Positions 1 to 8,334 of a stretch of 64,000 nucleotides of DNA are shown here, in pieces (the stretch's first letter is position 1; each line of letters opens with the position of its first letter). The notes beneath the pieces are model-generated. The model had not been told where the DNA came from. It searched no databases and was given only the letters and a program-made list of their open reading frames with translations. The position numbers and the translations under genes were made by a program. This DNA comes from Streptomyces glaucescens. Its GTDB lineage: Bacteria > Actinomycetota > Actinomycetes > Streptomycetales > Streptomycetaceae. The stretch lies in assembly GCF_000761215.1 (NCBI RefSeq), contig NZ_CP009438.1:6490501-6554500 (forward strand). Direction: 5' to 3'.

Positions 1-38
1 GACCGGCGCCGCGGTCGGCCGGGGGCGGTGAGGGTCAT
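1..38 (-). CDS. Sugar ABC transporter permease, second subunit (5' end only)
   Basis: Only the first codons are present, reading MTLTAPGRPRRR off the left edge of the window. The ATG at 38-36 overlaps the TGA stop of the upstream permease in an ATGA junction, the usual arrangement of MalF/MalG-type permease pairs. The short basic N-terminus fits a cytoplasmic lead-in to a first membrane helix. Function is inferred from position alone: it should be the MalG-like partner that builds the translocation pore with the neighbouring permease. Confidence 0.6.
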   Translation of the reverse strand, partial: MTLTAPGRPRRR

Positions 39-1003
39 ACGAGGTCCACCTTCTCGTCGGGCACCAGGCGGCGCTGGACCCACGTGATCAGCAGGATGAT
101 CAGCAGCAGCACCACGGCGCAGGCCGAGGCCAGGCCGGTCTTGTTGAACTGGAACGCGAGCTTCACCGTCTGGATCACGAAGGTCGAGGTGCCGGTCGCG
201 CCGCCGGTCATGATGTACGGGATCTCGAAGACGGACAGCGATCCGGAGATCGCCAGGATGACGCTCAGGCTGAGCACCGGGCGGATGCCGGGGACGATGA
301 TGTGCCGGAACTGCTGCCGGCGGGTGGCCCCGTCGAGCTGCGCCGCCTCGTACAGTTCGCCGGGCACGGACTGGATCGCACCGAGGAACAGCACGAAGTT
401 CAGCCCGGTGAAGCGCCACACGGAGACCCCGGCGAGCGAGGTGTTGGCCGACTCGGGGTCGCCCAGCCAGGCGTGGTCGGTGCCGGCGCCGAGGAACGAC
501 AGGATCGCGTCGAGCGTGCCGCCGTCCTGGAAGAAGTACAGGAAGACGAACCCGATGGCGACCCCGTTGATCAGGTAGGGGAAGAACAGGATGCCCTTGA
601 AGAGGTTCCTGAACCGCAGGTCGAAGCTGAGCACGGTGGCGAACCAGAGCGCGATGGCGATCTGCACGACGGACGCCGCCAGGTAGTACAGGCTGACCGC
701 GAACACCCGGAACAGCTCGGGCCGGGTGAACAGCTGGACGTAGTTGTCCGCGCCGACGTGGTGGCGGTCGGGGCTGACGCCGTCCCAGTCGGTGAAGCTG
801 TAGTAGATCATGTTGCCGACCGGCACGTACGTGAACGTGACCAGCAGGGCGAGGGGGACCAGCAGGAACAGCCAGGGGGTGACCCGGCGCAGGGGATGGT
901 CGCGCCAGGTGCGCGGCCGGCCGGCGGAACGCCGGGTGCGCCGCTCGCCGGGGTGCGGCGCGGCGGGCGGCGGGGCCGCGGTCGAGGTGGTGGTGCGGGT
1001 CAT
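35..1003 (-). CDS. Carbohydrate ABC transporter permease (MalF-like)
   Basis: This 322-residue inner-membrane permease is one half of a sugar importer pore. After a Thr/Pro/Ala-rich cytoplasmic tail there are about six hydrophobic segments, starting with the stretch around WLFLLVPLALLVTFTYVPVG. The ATPase-contact EAA loop is visible as LYEAAQLDGATRRQQF followed by a conserved IIVPG. The start at 1003 was chosen because the 14 codons upstream are charged and non-conserved. It lies 80 bp downstream of the binding-protein gene and overlaps the next permease by ATGA. No ATPase gene is nearby; Streptomyces sugar importers of this class often share one MsiK-type ATPase. Divergence from beta-mannosidase suggests mannan-derived oligosaccharides as substrate (inference). 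Confidence 0.9.
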   Translation of the reverse strand: MTRTTTSTAAPPPAAPHPGERRTRRSAGRPRTWRDHPLRRVTPWLFLLVPLALLVTFTYVPVGNMIYYSFTDWDGVSPDRHHVGADNYVQLFTRPELFRVFAVSLYYLAASVVQIAIALWFATVLSFDLRFRNLFKGILFFPYLINGVAIGFVFLYFFQDGGTLDAILSFLGAGTDHAWLGDPESANTSLAGVSVWRFTGLNFVLFLGAIQSVPGELYEAAQLDGATRRQQFRHIIVPGIRPVLSLSVILAISGSLSVFEIPYIMTGGATGTSTFVIQTVKLAFQFNKTGLASACAVVLLLIILLITWVQRRLVPDEKVDLV

Positions 1004-1083
1004 AGCGGGCCAGAACCTTTCGTCGTCCTCACGGGGCGCCGGCACGACTGCTCCCCGCCGGGGCGGGCGCAGCCGTGCGCCGG

Positions 1084-2406
1084 TCAGGAGCCGGCGGTCC
1101 GGGCGGCCTCGGCCCAGCGCCGGTCGAGGTCGTCGAAGTAGTCCTCGAGCGACCCGTCCTGGGCGCCCCGGGCGATGTCGACCAGCTTCTGCCGGTAGTC
1201 CTGCTTGTTCAGGCCGATCTCGGAGGCGTTGTCGATCGCGTTGACCTCGGCGGTCTTCGCCTCCGAACGCTCCACCAGCTTGACATCGTTGTCAACATAG
1301 TCTTCGAGCGTGCCCGGCAAGGGCTCCGACTTCAGCGCCGAGACGGCGCCCTCGTGCGCGGAGTAGCCGGACTTCTCGGTGAACCAGTCGATCCAGGCGC
1401 GCGCGGCGGGCTTGTGCTCGGAGTGGATGTTCACGGCCATCTGGTAGTCCGACACCAGCGTGGCGCAGAACTGGCCGTCCGACTGGTGCGGGAAGGGCAT
1501 GAACCCGATGTCGTCGGGGTTCTCGCCGGCCTTCTCGGCGGCGTCGCGCAGCTGCGTGACGGCCCAGGAGCCGAGCAGCATGCTGCCGATCTCCCCCTTG
1601 GCCAGCAGCGTCTTGGAGGACTCCCAGTTGGTGGTGCTCGGGTCCTTCTCGGAGAGCTTCGCGTGGACGATGTCGTGCAGCAGCGTGTCGATCACGTTGA
1701 GGTCGGAGCCCTTCCGCCAGGGCTTGTCGATCGCGGAGAGCTTGTCGGAGGCCTGGCTGTCACAGCTGACCGAGCCGATGCTGTTGGTCCACGGGCTGCT
1801 GAGCGGCCAGCCGTCCTTGAAGTTGGTGTAGTACGGAGTGGCCCCGGTCTTCTCCCCGACCGCCTTCAGGTCGTCGAGGAACTCCCGCGGGCTGGTGGGC
1901 CAGCCGGTGATCCCGGCCCGCTTCCACAGCGCCTTGTTGTAGACGAAGCCGTTGGCCGTGCCGAAGGCGGCGATGCCGTAGGTCCTGCCGTCCACGTCCG
2001 TCTTGTCGGTGAAGCGGTAGGTCTCCTTCATCGTCGGGGTGGCGCCGAGCGGCGCGAAGAACGTCGGGTAGTCGCCCTTGGCGATCGAGGCGGGGATCAG
2101 CAGGACGTCACCGTAGTCCTCGGTGTTCATCCGGATCTTGACCTCGCCCTCGTAGTCGGTGATGGCCTCGAACTCGACCTTCACCTCGGGATAGATCCGG
2201 TTGAACCGCGCCGCGTACCTCTTCATCGTGCCGTTCTGCACGAGGTCCGTACGGTTGGTCAGGACCGTGATGGTGCCCGAGACACCGTTCGGGTTCAGCG
2301 GTGCGACCGCGGTCTCGTTCGCGTTCGGGGTCCCTCCGCCGCTGCACCCCACGACCGTCAGCATCGTGGTGGCCAGCAGAGCGGCGCTCAGGGTCTTCCT
2401 CCCCAT
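1084..2406 (-). CDS. Extracellular sugar-binding lipoprotein of the ABC importer
   Basis: A 440-residue family-1 solute-binding protein. It has a lipoprotein signal (basic MGRK, hydrophobic stretch, TVVGC lipobox) and a mature part beginning SGGGTPNANETA. Internal features such as GTITVLTNRTDL near the N-terminus and the long alpha/beta body are typical of sugar-binding components. The ATG at 2406 is preceded by GGAAGGAG at good distance, so it is preferred over an upstream in-frame ATG at 2424. It is the first gene of the leftward importer operon and is divergent from beta-mannosidase, so it probably captures mannooligosaccharides outside the membrane. A LacI-operator-like sequence lies inside this gene at 1280-1295. 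Confidence 0.9.
   Translation of the reverse strand: MGRKTLSAALLATTMLTVVGCSGGGTPNANETAVAPLNPNGVSGTITVLTNRTDLVQNGTMKRYAARFNRIYPEVKVEFEAITDYEGEVKIRMNTEDYGDVLLIPASIAKGDYPTFFAPLGATPTMKETYRFTDKTDVDGRTYGIAAFGTANGFVYNKALWKRAGITGWPTSPREFLDDLKAVGEKTGATPYYTNFKDGWPLSSPWTNSIGSVSCDSQASDKLSAIDKPWRKGSDLNVIDTLLHDIVHAKLSEKDPSTTNWESSKTLLAKGEIGSMLLGSWAVTQLRDAAEKAGENPDDIGFMPFPHQSDGQFCATLVSDYQMAVNIHSEHKPAARAWIDWFTEKSGYSAHEGAVSALKSEPLPGTLEDYVDNDVKLVERSEAKTAEVNAIDNASEIGLNKQDYRQKLVDIARGAQDGSLEDYFDDLDRRWAEAARTAGS
1280..1295. promoter_or_regulatory. Intragenic LacI-type operator candidate (binding-protein gene)
   Basis: The sequence TTGACATCGTTGTCAA has TTGACA/TGTCAA arms and matches the GACAACGTTGTC core of two other sites in this locus (3867-3880 and 8081-8094) in 11 of 12 core positions. 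It lies inside the binding-protein coding sequence. LacI-family operators are typically even palindromes with a central CG, as here. Binding by the local LacI protein is inference. Confidence 0.4.
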
Positions 2407-2473
2407 GTGCCCAACTCCTTCCAAGGGTTACGGCTCGGGCTCCGGTGGTTGACGGCACTATGTCAGCCGCTGG

Positions 2474-2485
2474 TGAACCGGTAAA
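2474..2485 (-). promoter_or_regulatory. Promoter-overlapping element upstream of the importer operon
   Basis: Read on the minus strand this is TTTACCGGTTCA. Its first six bases could act as a -35 hexamer, with a 17-base spacer to CATAGT as a -10. The ACCGGTTC core recurs in the same orientation relative to transcription at 2596-2607, 8039-8050 and 8162-8173. Role as operator or activator site is inferred. Confidence 0.45.
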
Positions 2486-2595
2486 GCTCAGCTTCGCGCC
2501 GAGATGCGGAATCGTTACCTGGCTCTGCGAGCGGATCACGCGGTTCCGCACTGTGGCCTGTGTCTTTGACGTCGTCGCTGCCCGGCCCGGGGGAC

Positions 2596-2607
2596 TAGAC
2601 CGGTTCA
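2596..2607 (+). promoter_or_regulatory. Promoter-overlapping element upstream of beta-mannosidase
   Basis: The sequence TAGACCGGTTCA overlaps a possible -35 (TAGACC). It is followed after 17 bases by TAGGTT as a -10. A further TGAACCG half-site lies at 2624-2630. It mirrors the element at 2474-2485, so both divergent promoters of this intergenic region carry the motif in the same place. Confidence 0.45.
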
Positions 2608-2676
2608 TCTGGTCGCGTTAGGTTGAACCGCGTCGCACACCGAAACAGGCCCGTCCTGCCAAGAGGAGCCGCACAC

Positions 2677-5094
2677 ATGAAGGAAGTCGTTCCGCTCACC
2701 GAGGGCTGGAGCCTCCACCACAACGGGAACCCGCTGCCCGCCACGGTCCCCGGCTGCGTGCACACCGATCTGCTCGCCGCCGGGGAGATCCCCGACCCGT
2801 ACACCGGCCTGAACGAGCGGGAAGTGCAGTGGGTGGGCCGCCGCGCCTGGACCTACGCCCGCGACCTCGCCCCCGCCGACACCGCCGCGGACTCCCACGA
2901 GCGCACCGACCTCGTCTTCGACGGCCTCGACACCGCCGCGACGATCACCCTGGACGGGCGGGAACTGGGCCGCACCCGCAACATGCACCGCCGCTACCGC
3001 TTCGACGTCACCGGCCGGCACGGACGGCTGCACGTCGAGTTCGCGTCCGCCTACGACGAGGCCGGCTCCGTCCGCGCGCTGACCGGCGAGCGGCCCAACG
3101 TCTACCCGGAGCCCTTCCAGTACATCCGCAAGATGGCCTGCAGCTTCGGCTGGGACTGGGGACCCACCCTGGTCACCGCCGGCATCTGGCGCCCGGTCCG
3201 GCTGGAGCGCTGGTCCACCGCCCGGCTCGCCGAGGTGCGGCCCCTGGTGACGGCCGACGACGGCACCGGCCGGGTCGAGCTCCACGTCGCCGTCGAGCGC
3301 ACCGGGTCCGGCGCCGGCCGCCCGCTCACGGTGCACGCCTCGGTGGGCGGTGTCCGACAGCGGGTCACGGTCGACGGAACCCGGGCCGTCGTCACGCTGG
3401 ACGTGCCGGACGTCGACCTGTGGTGGCCGCGCGGATACGGCGAACAGCCGCTGTACGACCTGGAGGTGACCCTCGTCGAGGACGGCCCGCAGGAGCGGCG
3501 GCTGGACTCCTGGCACCGCCGGATCGGCTTCCGCACCGTGCGGCTGGACCGCTCGGCCGACGAACACGGCACGGGCTTCACCTTCGTCGTCAACGGCGTA
3601 CGGATCTTCGCCCGCGGCGTCAACTGGATCCCGGACGACACCTTCCCGTCCCGCATCACCCCCGAGCGCTACCGCACCCGCCTCACCCAGGCCGCCGAGG
3701 CGAACGTCGACCTCGTACGCGTCTGGGGCGGCGGCATCTACGAGGACGACGCCTTCTACGACACCTGCGACGAACTCGGCCTGATGGTCTGGCAGGACTT
3801 CCTCTTCGCCTGCGCCGCCTACCCCGAGGAACAGCCGCTGCGCGGCGAGGTCGAGGCGGAGGCCAGGGACAACGTTGTCCGGCTGATGCCGCACCCCTCG
3901 CTCGTGCTGTGGAACGGCAACAACGAGAACCTGTGGGGCTTCCGCGACTGGGACTGGGAGCCCGCCCTGGAGGGCGACTCCTGGGGCGGCGGCTACTACC
4001 TGGACCTGCTGCCCCGGATCGTCGCCGAACTCGACCCCACCCGCCCCTACACCGCGGGCAGCCCCTGGTCCGGCTCCTGGGACCACCACCCCAACGACCC
4101 GGCCCACGGCACCCACCACTCCTGGGAGGTGTGGAACCGGCGCGACTACGCCGAGTACCGCGACTCCGTCCCCCGGTTCGTCGCCGAGTTCGGCTGGCAG
4201 GCGCCCCCCGCCCACGCCACGCTGCGCCGCGCGCTGCCGGGCGAGGAACTCGCCCCCGACTCCCCGGGCATGCTCCACCACCAGAAGGCCGAGGACGGCA
4301 ACGGCAAGCTGAACCGCGGCATCGCCCGCCACTTCGAGCTCCCCGAGGACGACTTCGACCACTGGCACTACCTCGCCCAGGTCGTCCAGGCCCGCGCCGT
4401 CGCCGCCGGCATCGAGCACTGGCGCGCGCACTGGCCGGTCTGCGCCGGCACCGTCGTCTGGCAGCTCAACGACTGCTGGCCGGTCAGCTCCTGGGCGGCC
4501 GTCGACGGCGACGGCCGCCGCAAGCCGCTCCACCACGAGCTGCGCCGCGTCTACGCCGACCGCCTCCTCACCCTCCGGCCCGGCCCCGGCGGCCCCGCCC
4601 TCGCCGTGATCAACCAGGGCGCCGCCCTCTGGCGCGCGACGGTGACCCTGCGCCGCCTGCGCGCGGACGGCACCGTGGCGGGACACACGACGGTCGAGGC
4701 GACCGCCGGGGCGCGCGAGGTGGCCCGGCACGCCGTACCGCGCGACCTGGTGCCGGACGAGCGGTCGGGCAAGGAGTTCCTGGTCGCGGACGCCGACGGC
4801 CTGCGCGCGGTCCACTTCCCCGTCCCGGACAAGGAGTTCGCCTACCCCGCGCCGCGCTACGACGTCGAGGTCGTGCCCGCCGGCGACGGCGGTAGTGTCG
4901 AGGTCGTGGTGACAGCACACACCCTCGTACGCGACCTTCTGCTCCAGCCCGACCGGCTCGGCGCGGACGCCGCCTGCGACACCGGGCTGCACACCCTGCT
5001 GCCCGGAGAGCACGTCCGGCTCCGGGTGCGGGGCGCGGGCGCGGTGACCGCCGACGCGGCACGCGCCGCCCTGTTCTGCGTGGCCCAGAGGTGA
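2677..5094 (+). CDS. Beta-mannosidase, glycoside hydrolase family 2
   Basis: This 805-residue cytoplasmic enzyme would release mannose from the non-reducing end of beta-1,4-mannooligosaccharides. The GH2 order is seen: an N-terminal jelly-roll with the conserved stretch CSFGWDWGP, an immunoglobulin-like domain, then the TIM barrel. The barrel carries WNGNNEN with the acid/base Glu417 and FVAEFGWQ with the nucleophile Glu504. The ATG at 2677 follows AAGAGGAG, and 18 upstream in-frame codons are discarded for lack of conservation. There is no signal peptide, which agrees with import of oligosaccharides by the divergent transporter. Its stop overlaps the LacI gene by four bases, so the two are probably translationally coupled. 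A LacI-type palindrome lies inside the gene at 3867-3880. Confidence 0.95.
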   Translation: MKEVVPLTEGWSLHHNGNPLPATVPGCVHTDLLAAGEIPDPYTGLNEREVQWVGRRAWTYARDLAPADTAADSHERTDLVFDGLDTAATITLDGRELGRTRNMHRRYRFDVTGRHGRLHVEFASAYDEAGSVRALTGERPNVYPEPFQYIRKMACSFGWDWGPTLVTAGIWRPVRLERWSTARLAEVRPLVTADDGTGRVELHVAVERTGSGAGRPLTVHASVGGVRQRVTVDGTRAVVTLDVPDVDLWWPRGYGEQPLYDLEVTLVEDGPQERRLDSWHRRIGFRTVRLDRSADEHGTGFTFVVNGVRIFARGVNWIPDDTFPSRITPERYRTRLTQAAEANVDLVRVWGGGIYEDDAFYDTCDELGLMVWQDFLFACAAYPEEQPLRGEVEAEARDNVVRLMPHPSLVLWNGNNENLWGFRDWDWEPALEGDSWGGGYYLDLLPRIVAELDPTRPYTAGSPWSGSWDHHPNDPAHGTHHSWEVWNRRDYAEYRDSVPRFVAEFGWQAPPAHATLRRALPGEELAPDSPGMLHHQKAEDGNGKLNRGIARHFELPEDDFDHWHYLAQVVQARAVAAGIEHWRAHWPVCAGTVVWQLNDCWPVSSWAAVDGDGRRKPLHHELRRVYADRLLTLRPGPGGPALAVINQGAALWRATVTLRRLRADGTVAGHTTVEATAGAREVARHAVPRDLVPDERSGKEFLVADADGLRAVHFPVPDKEFAYPAPRYDVEVVPAGDGGSVEVVVTAHTLVRDLLLQPDRLGADAACDTGLHTLLPGEHVRLRVRGAGAVTADAARAALFCVAQR
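3867..3880. promoter_or_regulatory. Intragenic LacI-type operator candidate (beta-mannosidase gene)
   Basis: GGACAACGTTGTCC is a perfect 14-bp palindrome with a central CG inside the beta-mannosidase coding region. Its 12-bp core is identical to that at 8082-8093 upstream of the mannanase. An intragenic copy could act as a roadblock or as an auxiliary operator for looping. Binding is inferred. Confidence 0.45.
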
Positions 5095-6125
5095 GCGCAC
5101 CCACCGAGCGCGTCACCATCAAGGACGTGGCCGCCGCCGCGGGCGTCTCCAAGGGCGCGGTGTCGCTGGCGTTCAACCACAAGCCGGGCGTCTCCGAGGC
5201 CACCCGCGAGCGGATCTTCGCCGTGGCCCGGGAACTGGGCTGGGCGCCGAACTCCTCGGCGCGCAGCCTGTCCCGGCAGTCGGTGGACGCCATCGGGCTG
5301 GCCATCTGCCGGCCCGCGCGGCTGCTCGGTCTCGAGCCGTTCTACATGGAGTTCGTCTCCGGGATCGAGAGCGTGCTCGCCGAGCGGTCCTGCTCGCTGC
5401 TGCTGCGGCTGGTGGGCAGCCTGGAGGAGGAGATCCACCTCCAGCAGCGGTGGTGGCGGGAGCGCCAGGTGGGCGGCTCCGTCCTGGTCGACTTCCACCG
5501 GGACGACCCGCGCCTCGGCCCGCTCGGTGGGATCGGGCTGCCCGCCGTCGCGGTCGGCCACCCCTCCCTCACCGGAGGGCTCCCCTCGGTGTGGACGGAC
5601 GACGCCACGGCCGTCGCCGAGGCGGTGCGCTATCTGGTGGCCCTCGGCCACCGGCGCATCGCCCGGGTGGGCGGCCCGGCGGGCCTCGGCCACAGCGCCA
5701 TCCGGGCGGCGGCGTTCCAGCGGACGATGGCGGACCTCGGGCTCGACGGCGGCCTGCACCTGGCGACCGGCTTCTCGGGCGAGGAGGGCGCCCGCGCCAC
5801 GCGGACGCTGCTGCTGGCTCGCGAGCGGCCGACGGCCATCGTCTACGACAACGACATCATGGCGGTCGCCGGGCTCGGCGTCGCCGCCGAGATGGGCGTC
5901 GCCGTCCCGGACGAGCTGTCGCTGCTGGCCTGGGACGACTCCCAGCTGTGCCGGCTCACCCATCCCACGCTGTCGGCGATGAGCCATGACGTGCACGGGT
6001 TCGGCGCCCAGGTGGCGCGGACGCTGTTCGACGTGATCGCGGGGCAGGACGTGCCGTCCCGGCCGGTGGCGACACCCTCCCTGGTGCCGCGCGCCTCGAC
6101 CGCGCCGCCCCCGCCGGCGGGATGA
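5091..6125 (+). CDS. LacI-family transcriptional regulator of the mannan locus
   Basis: A 344-residue repressor. The N-terminal helix-turn-helix reads VTIKDVAAAAGVSKGAVSLAFNHKPGVS, the LacI signature with its hinge, followed by a periplasmic-binding-protein-like effector domain (for example LLAWDDSQLCRLTHPTLSAM near the C-terminus). The GTG start at 5091 overlaps the beta-mannosidase stop as GTGA, so both proteins come from one transcript. It most likely senses mannose-type sugars or oligosaccharides and controls the transporter, mannosidase and mannanase. Candidate operators are the GACAACGTTGTC and ACCGGTTCA sites nearby. Which of these it binds cannot be decided from sequence. Confidence 0.93.
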   Translation: MSAPTERVTIKDVAAAAGVSKGAVSLAFNHKPGVSEATRERIFAVARELGWAPNSSARSLSRQSVDAIGLAICRPARLLGLEPFYMEFVSGIESVLAERSCSLLLRLVGSLEEEIHLQQRWWRERQVGGSVLVDFHRDDPRLGPLGGIGLPAVAVGHPSLTGGLPSVWTDDATAVAEAVRYLVALGHRRIARVGGPAGLGHSAIRAAAFQRTMADLGLDGGLHLATGFSGEEGARATRTLLLARERPTAIVYDNDIMAVAGLGVAAEMGVAVPDELSLLAWDDSQLCRLTHPTLSAMSHDVHGFGAQVARTLFDVIAGQDVPSRPVATPSLVPRASTAPPPPAG

Positions 6126-6127
6126 GA

Positions 6128-6158
6128 GAAGGGGCGCGGCCGCCGGCCGCGCCCCTTC
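6128..6158. terminator. Bidirectional terminator between lacI and mannanase
   Basis: A perfect 14-bp inverted repeat (GAAGGGGCGCGGCC and its complement) with a three-base loop lies between the convergent LacI and mannanase genes. It starts three bases after the LacI stop and ends 13 bases from the mannanase stop, so it can end transcripts from both sides. Confidence 0.8.
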
Positions 6159-6171
6159 GTGTGCGTCCCGG

Positions 6172-7794
6172 TCAGGAGCGGGAGCAGGTCCCGCCGTTGA
6201 GGGTGAACGCGGCGGGGACGCCGTTGCCGCCGGCGGAGGAGCCGCTGAGGCCGAAGCTCACGGAACCGCCCGCGGGGATCGTCCGGGTCCAGGACTCGTG
6301 CACGGCGCGCACGGTGCTGCCCTCCTGGGTGGCCCGCGCGTTCCAGACCGAGGTGATCCGCTGTGTGCCGGGGAAGGCGAAGACCAGCTCCCAGCCGTCG
6401 ATCGGCTGGGCGGAGCGGTTGCGGATGACGACCTCGGCGTTGAACGAGCTGCCCCAGTCGCTCAGCCGGTACTCCACCGCGCAGGCCGCCGTGCCGGAGC
6501 CGCGGGCGGTGGTGGCGGTGACCGTGGCGGAGCGCGGCGAGCGGTTGCCGGCCGCGTCCCGGGCGTAGACGGCGAAGGTGTACGTGGTCTCGGCGGCGAG
6601 TCCCGTCACGGTGGCCGTGGTGGTGGCCGAGGTGGCCACCTGGGTCTCCCGGCCGCCGTCCAGCCGGACCACGTCGTAGCCGGTCACCGCGGTGTCGTCG
6701 GTGGCGGCCGGCCAGCTCAGCCGGAGGCCGGAGGCGGTGACGTCCGATACGGCCGGCGCGCCGGGCGCGGTCGGCGCGGTGGTGTCGCCGCCGGTGCCGG
6801 AGAAGACGCTCGCCTCCCTGGCGGTGGCCCTGATGCCGTTGGCCCCGTCGAAGAGGCGCTGTCCCCAGGCGGTGGGGCGGGAGGCGTCGAAGCCCTGGAC
6901 GAGGTCGAGATACTCGACGCCGCCTCCGTTGCCGCTCCAGGACCAGCCCAGATAGCCGATGCCCAGCGACTGCGCGGTGGCCATGATGGCGTCCTCGTCC
7001 GGGTTGCCGTCCGAGTGCATGTCGCCGAACTCACCGACGACGATGGGGAGTTTCGCGTTCACGAACCGGCTGAGGTAGTCGCGCACCTCGGCCGCGGTGT
7101 CGTAGACGCCGTACATGTGGATGTCGAAGACGGTGTTGGCGTCCGGGTCGGCGGCGAAGACACCGGCCGCGTTGTCGCGCATGGTGAAGGACCAGTCCTG
7201 GCCCCAGTTGGGGGCGTCGACCATGAGCGTGTGGTCCAGGCCCCCGGCCCGCAGCCGGGCGATGGCGGTCTTGGTGTCGCCGGTCCACGCGCTGTGGTTG
7301 GTGTTGCCGTACGGCTCGTTGCCGATGTTGACGATGACGTACTTCTCCTGGCCCACCAGCGCGTCCTTGACGCCGAGCCAGTAGTCCACCGCCTTGCCCA
7401 GGGGGACGGCTGCGCCGGCCTCCCCGTACCCGGTGGTGTCGTGCGCCTCCAGGACGCAGATCAGGCGGTTCTCCTTGCACTCGGCGACCACGTGGGCGAC
7501 GTCGGCCGCGCCGTTGCGGGTCCACTGGTCGCCCGTGCTGAGCACCACCCGGACGGTGTTGGCGCCCTTGGCCTTGATGTCCTTCAGCGCCTGGTCGGTG
7601 CGGGCGGGGTACCAGGTGTGCGCGTGGTTGACCCCGCGCATCACGAAGTCCTTGCCGCCGGCGTCCAGCAGCCGGCCGTCGCGGACGTGGAACCCGGCGG
7701 GGTCCGCGGCCCGGGCGGTCGGTGCGACGGCGAGCAGCGAGGCGCAGACGGCGAGGATCGTGCCTGTGGCCGCGGCCAGTTTTCTCGTTCTCAT
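6172..7794 (-). CDS. Secreted endo-beta-1,4-mannanase (GH5) with FN3 and CBM2 domains
   Basis: A 540-residue exported enzyme that cuts the mannan backbone outside the cell. A signal peptide (MRTRKLAAATG to ARAADPA, about residues 1-30) precedes a GH5 domain (about 31-330). The acid/base is Glu160 in VNIGNEPYG and the nucleophile Glu255 in VVGEFGD. A fibronectin type III linker (about 341-428) leads to a C-terminal family 2 carbohydrate-binding module (437-540). The catalytic domain resembles GH5 subfamily 8 mannanases such as S. lividans ManA, from memory of the family. The start at 7794 has a GGAG site nine bases upstream. The products would be taken up by the importer and hydrolysed by the beta-mannosidase. 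Confidence 0.92.
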   Translation of the reverse strand: MRTRKLAAATGTILAVCASLLAVAPTARAADPAGFHVRDGRLLDAGGKDFVMRGVNHAHTWYPARTDQALKDIKAKGANTVRVVLSTGDQWTRNGAADVAHVVAECKENRLICVLEAHDTTGYGEAGAAVPLGKAVDYWLGVKDALVGQEKYVIVNIGNEPYGNTNHSAWTGDTKTAIARLRAGGLDHTLMVDAPNWGQDWSFTMRDNAAGVFAADPDANTVFDIHMYGVYDTAAEVRDYLSRFVNAKLPIVVGEFGDMHSDGNPDEDAIMATAQSLGIGYLGWSWSGNGGGVEYLDLVQGFDASRPTAWGQRLFDGANGIRATAREASVFSGTGGDTTAPTAPGAPAVSDVTASGLRLSWPAATDDTAVTGYDVVRLDGGRETQVATSATTTATVTGLAAETTYTFAVYARDAAGNRSPRSATVTATTARGSGTAACAVEYRLSDWGSSFNAEVVIRNRSAQPIDGWELVFAFPGTQRITSVWNARATQEGSTVRAVHESWTRTIPAGGSVSFGLSGSSAGGNGVPAAFTLNGGTCSRS

Positions 7795-8038
7795 GGATGC
7801 TCCGGCTCTCGTGGCACAAGGGTGTGACCTGGGCATGACAGGCCACCCCGTGCCGGTGTCCCTGTGTCGCGTGGTGCGGTGCGCGCGCAGCCGGCAGGGC
7901 GCCGAGGGAGACGGATGGCGTCCCGCTCTCGGGCATGACCCGGGGAAAACGACGGCGTGTCGCGCCGGTTCGGCCATTTTCCGCCCTGCGGCATTCCCGA
8001 GCGTATGGATGCCGTCCCGCGAGCACAATGCCTTTGGC

Positions 8039-8050
8039 CGAACCGGTTAA
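8039..8050 (-). promoter_or_regulatory. ACCGGTTC element upstream of mannanase, proximal copy
   Basis: Read toward the mannanase this is TTAACCGGTTCG, a near-match to the elements at both promoters of the importer/mannosidase intergenic region. It lies about 245 bp upstream of the mannanase start. Confidence 0.4.
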
Positions 8051-8080
8051 GTGAGTTCCCGGCGGCACTCGTTCGAACGT

Positions 8081-8094
8081 GGACAACGTTGTCG
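8081..8094. promoter_or_regulatory. LacI-type operator candidate upstream of mannanase
   Basis: GGACAACGTTGTCG contains the perfect 12-bp palindrome GACAACGTTGTC, identical in core to the site inside the beta-mannosidase gene at 3867-3880. The central AACGTT is typical of LacI-family operators. It sits between the two ACCGGTTC elements of this region. Confidence 0.5.
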
Positions 8095-8161
8095 ACGGCT
8101 GGTTAACTGTGGTCGTCTCGTGACACTCCGCTCGCTGTCCGGCATCGGTCCGGCTTGGTCT

Positions 8162-8173
8162 TGAACCGGTATA
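8162..8173 (-). promoter_or_regulatory. ACCGGTTC element upstream of mannanase, distal copy
   Basis: Read toward the mannanase this is TATACCGGTTCA, differing from the element upstream of the importer operon (2474-2485) at one position. It is the fourth copy, and all four point toward the gene they would control. Confidence 0.4.
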
Positions 8174-8334
8174 GCGGCTCGTCGGTGCCGAGACGTCCCG
8201 TCGGACCCGCGTGCCGCCGCCGCCGCCCCTGCCCCGCCAGTCGCGCCCGGCGACCCGGGCCCGGCGTGCGGCGGTGACGAGCCCCATCGGCGGTGACGGT
8301 GTGTGAAGCTCCCCGCAGGCTCGGTGTCGGTGGT

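Noticed and set aside
2605-5100. 831-codon open frame on the minus strand opposite beta-mannosidase
   Set aside because: Composition is Val/Gly/Asp/Arg-rich without motifs, and it mirrors the GH2 gene, which has full catalytic motifs; a typical GC-rich antisense shadow.
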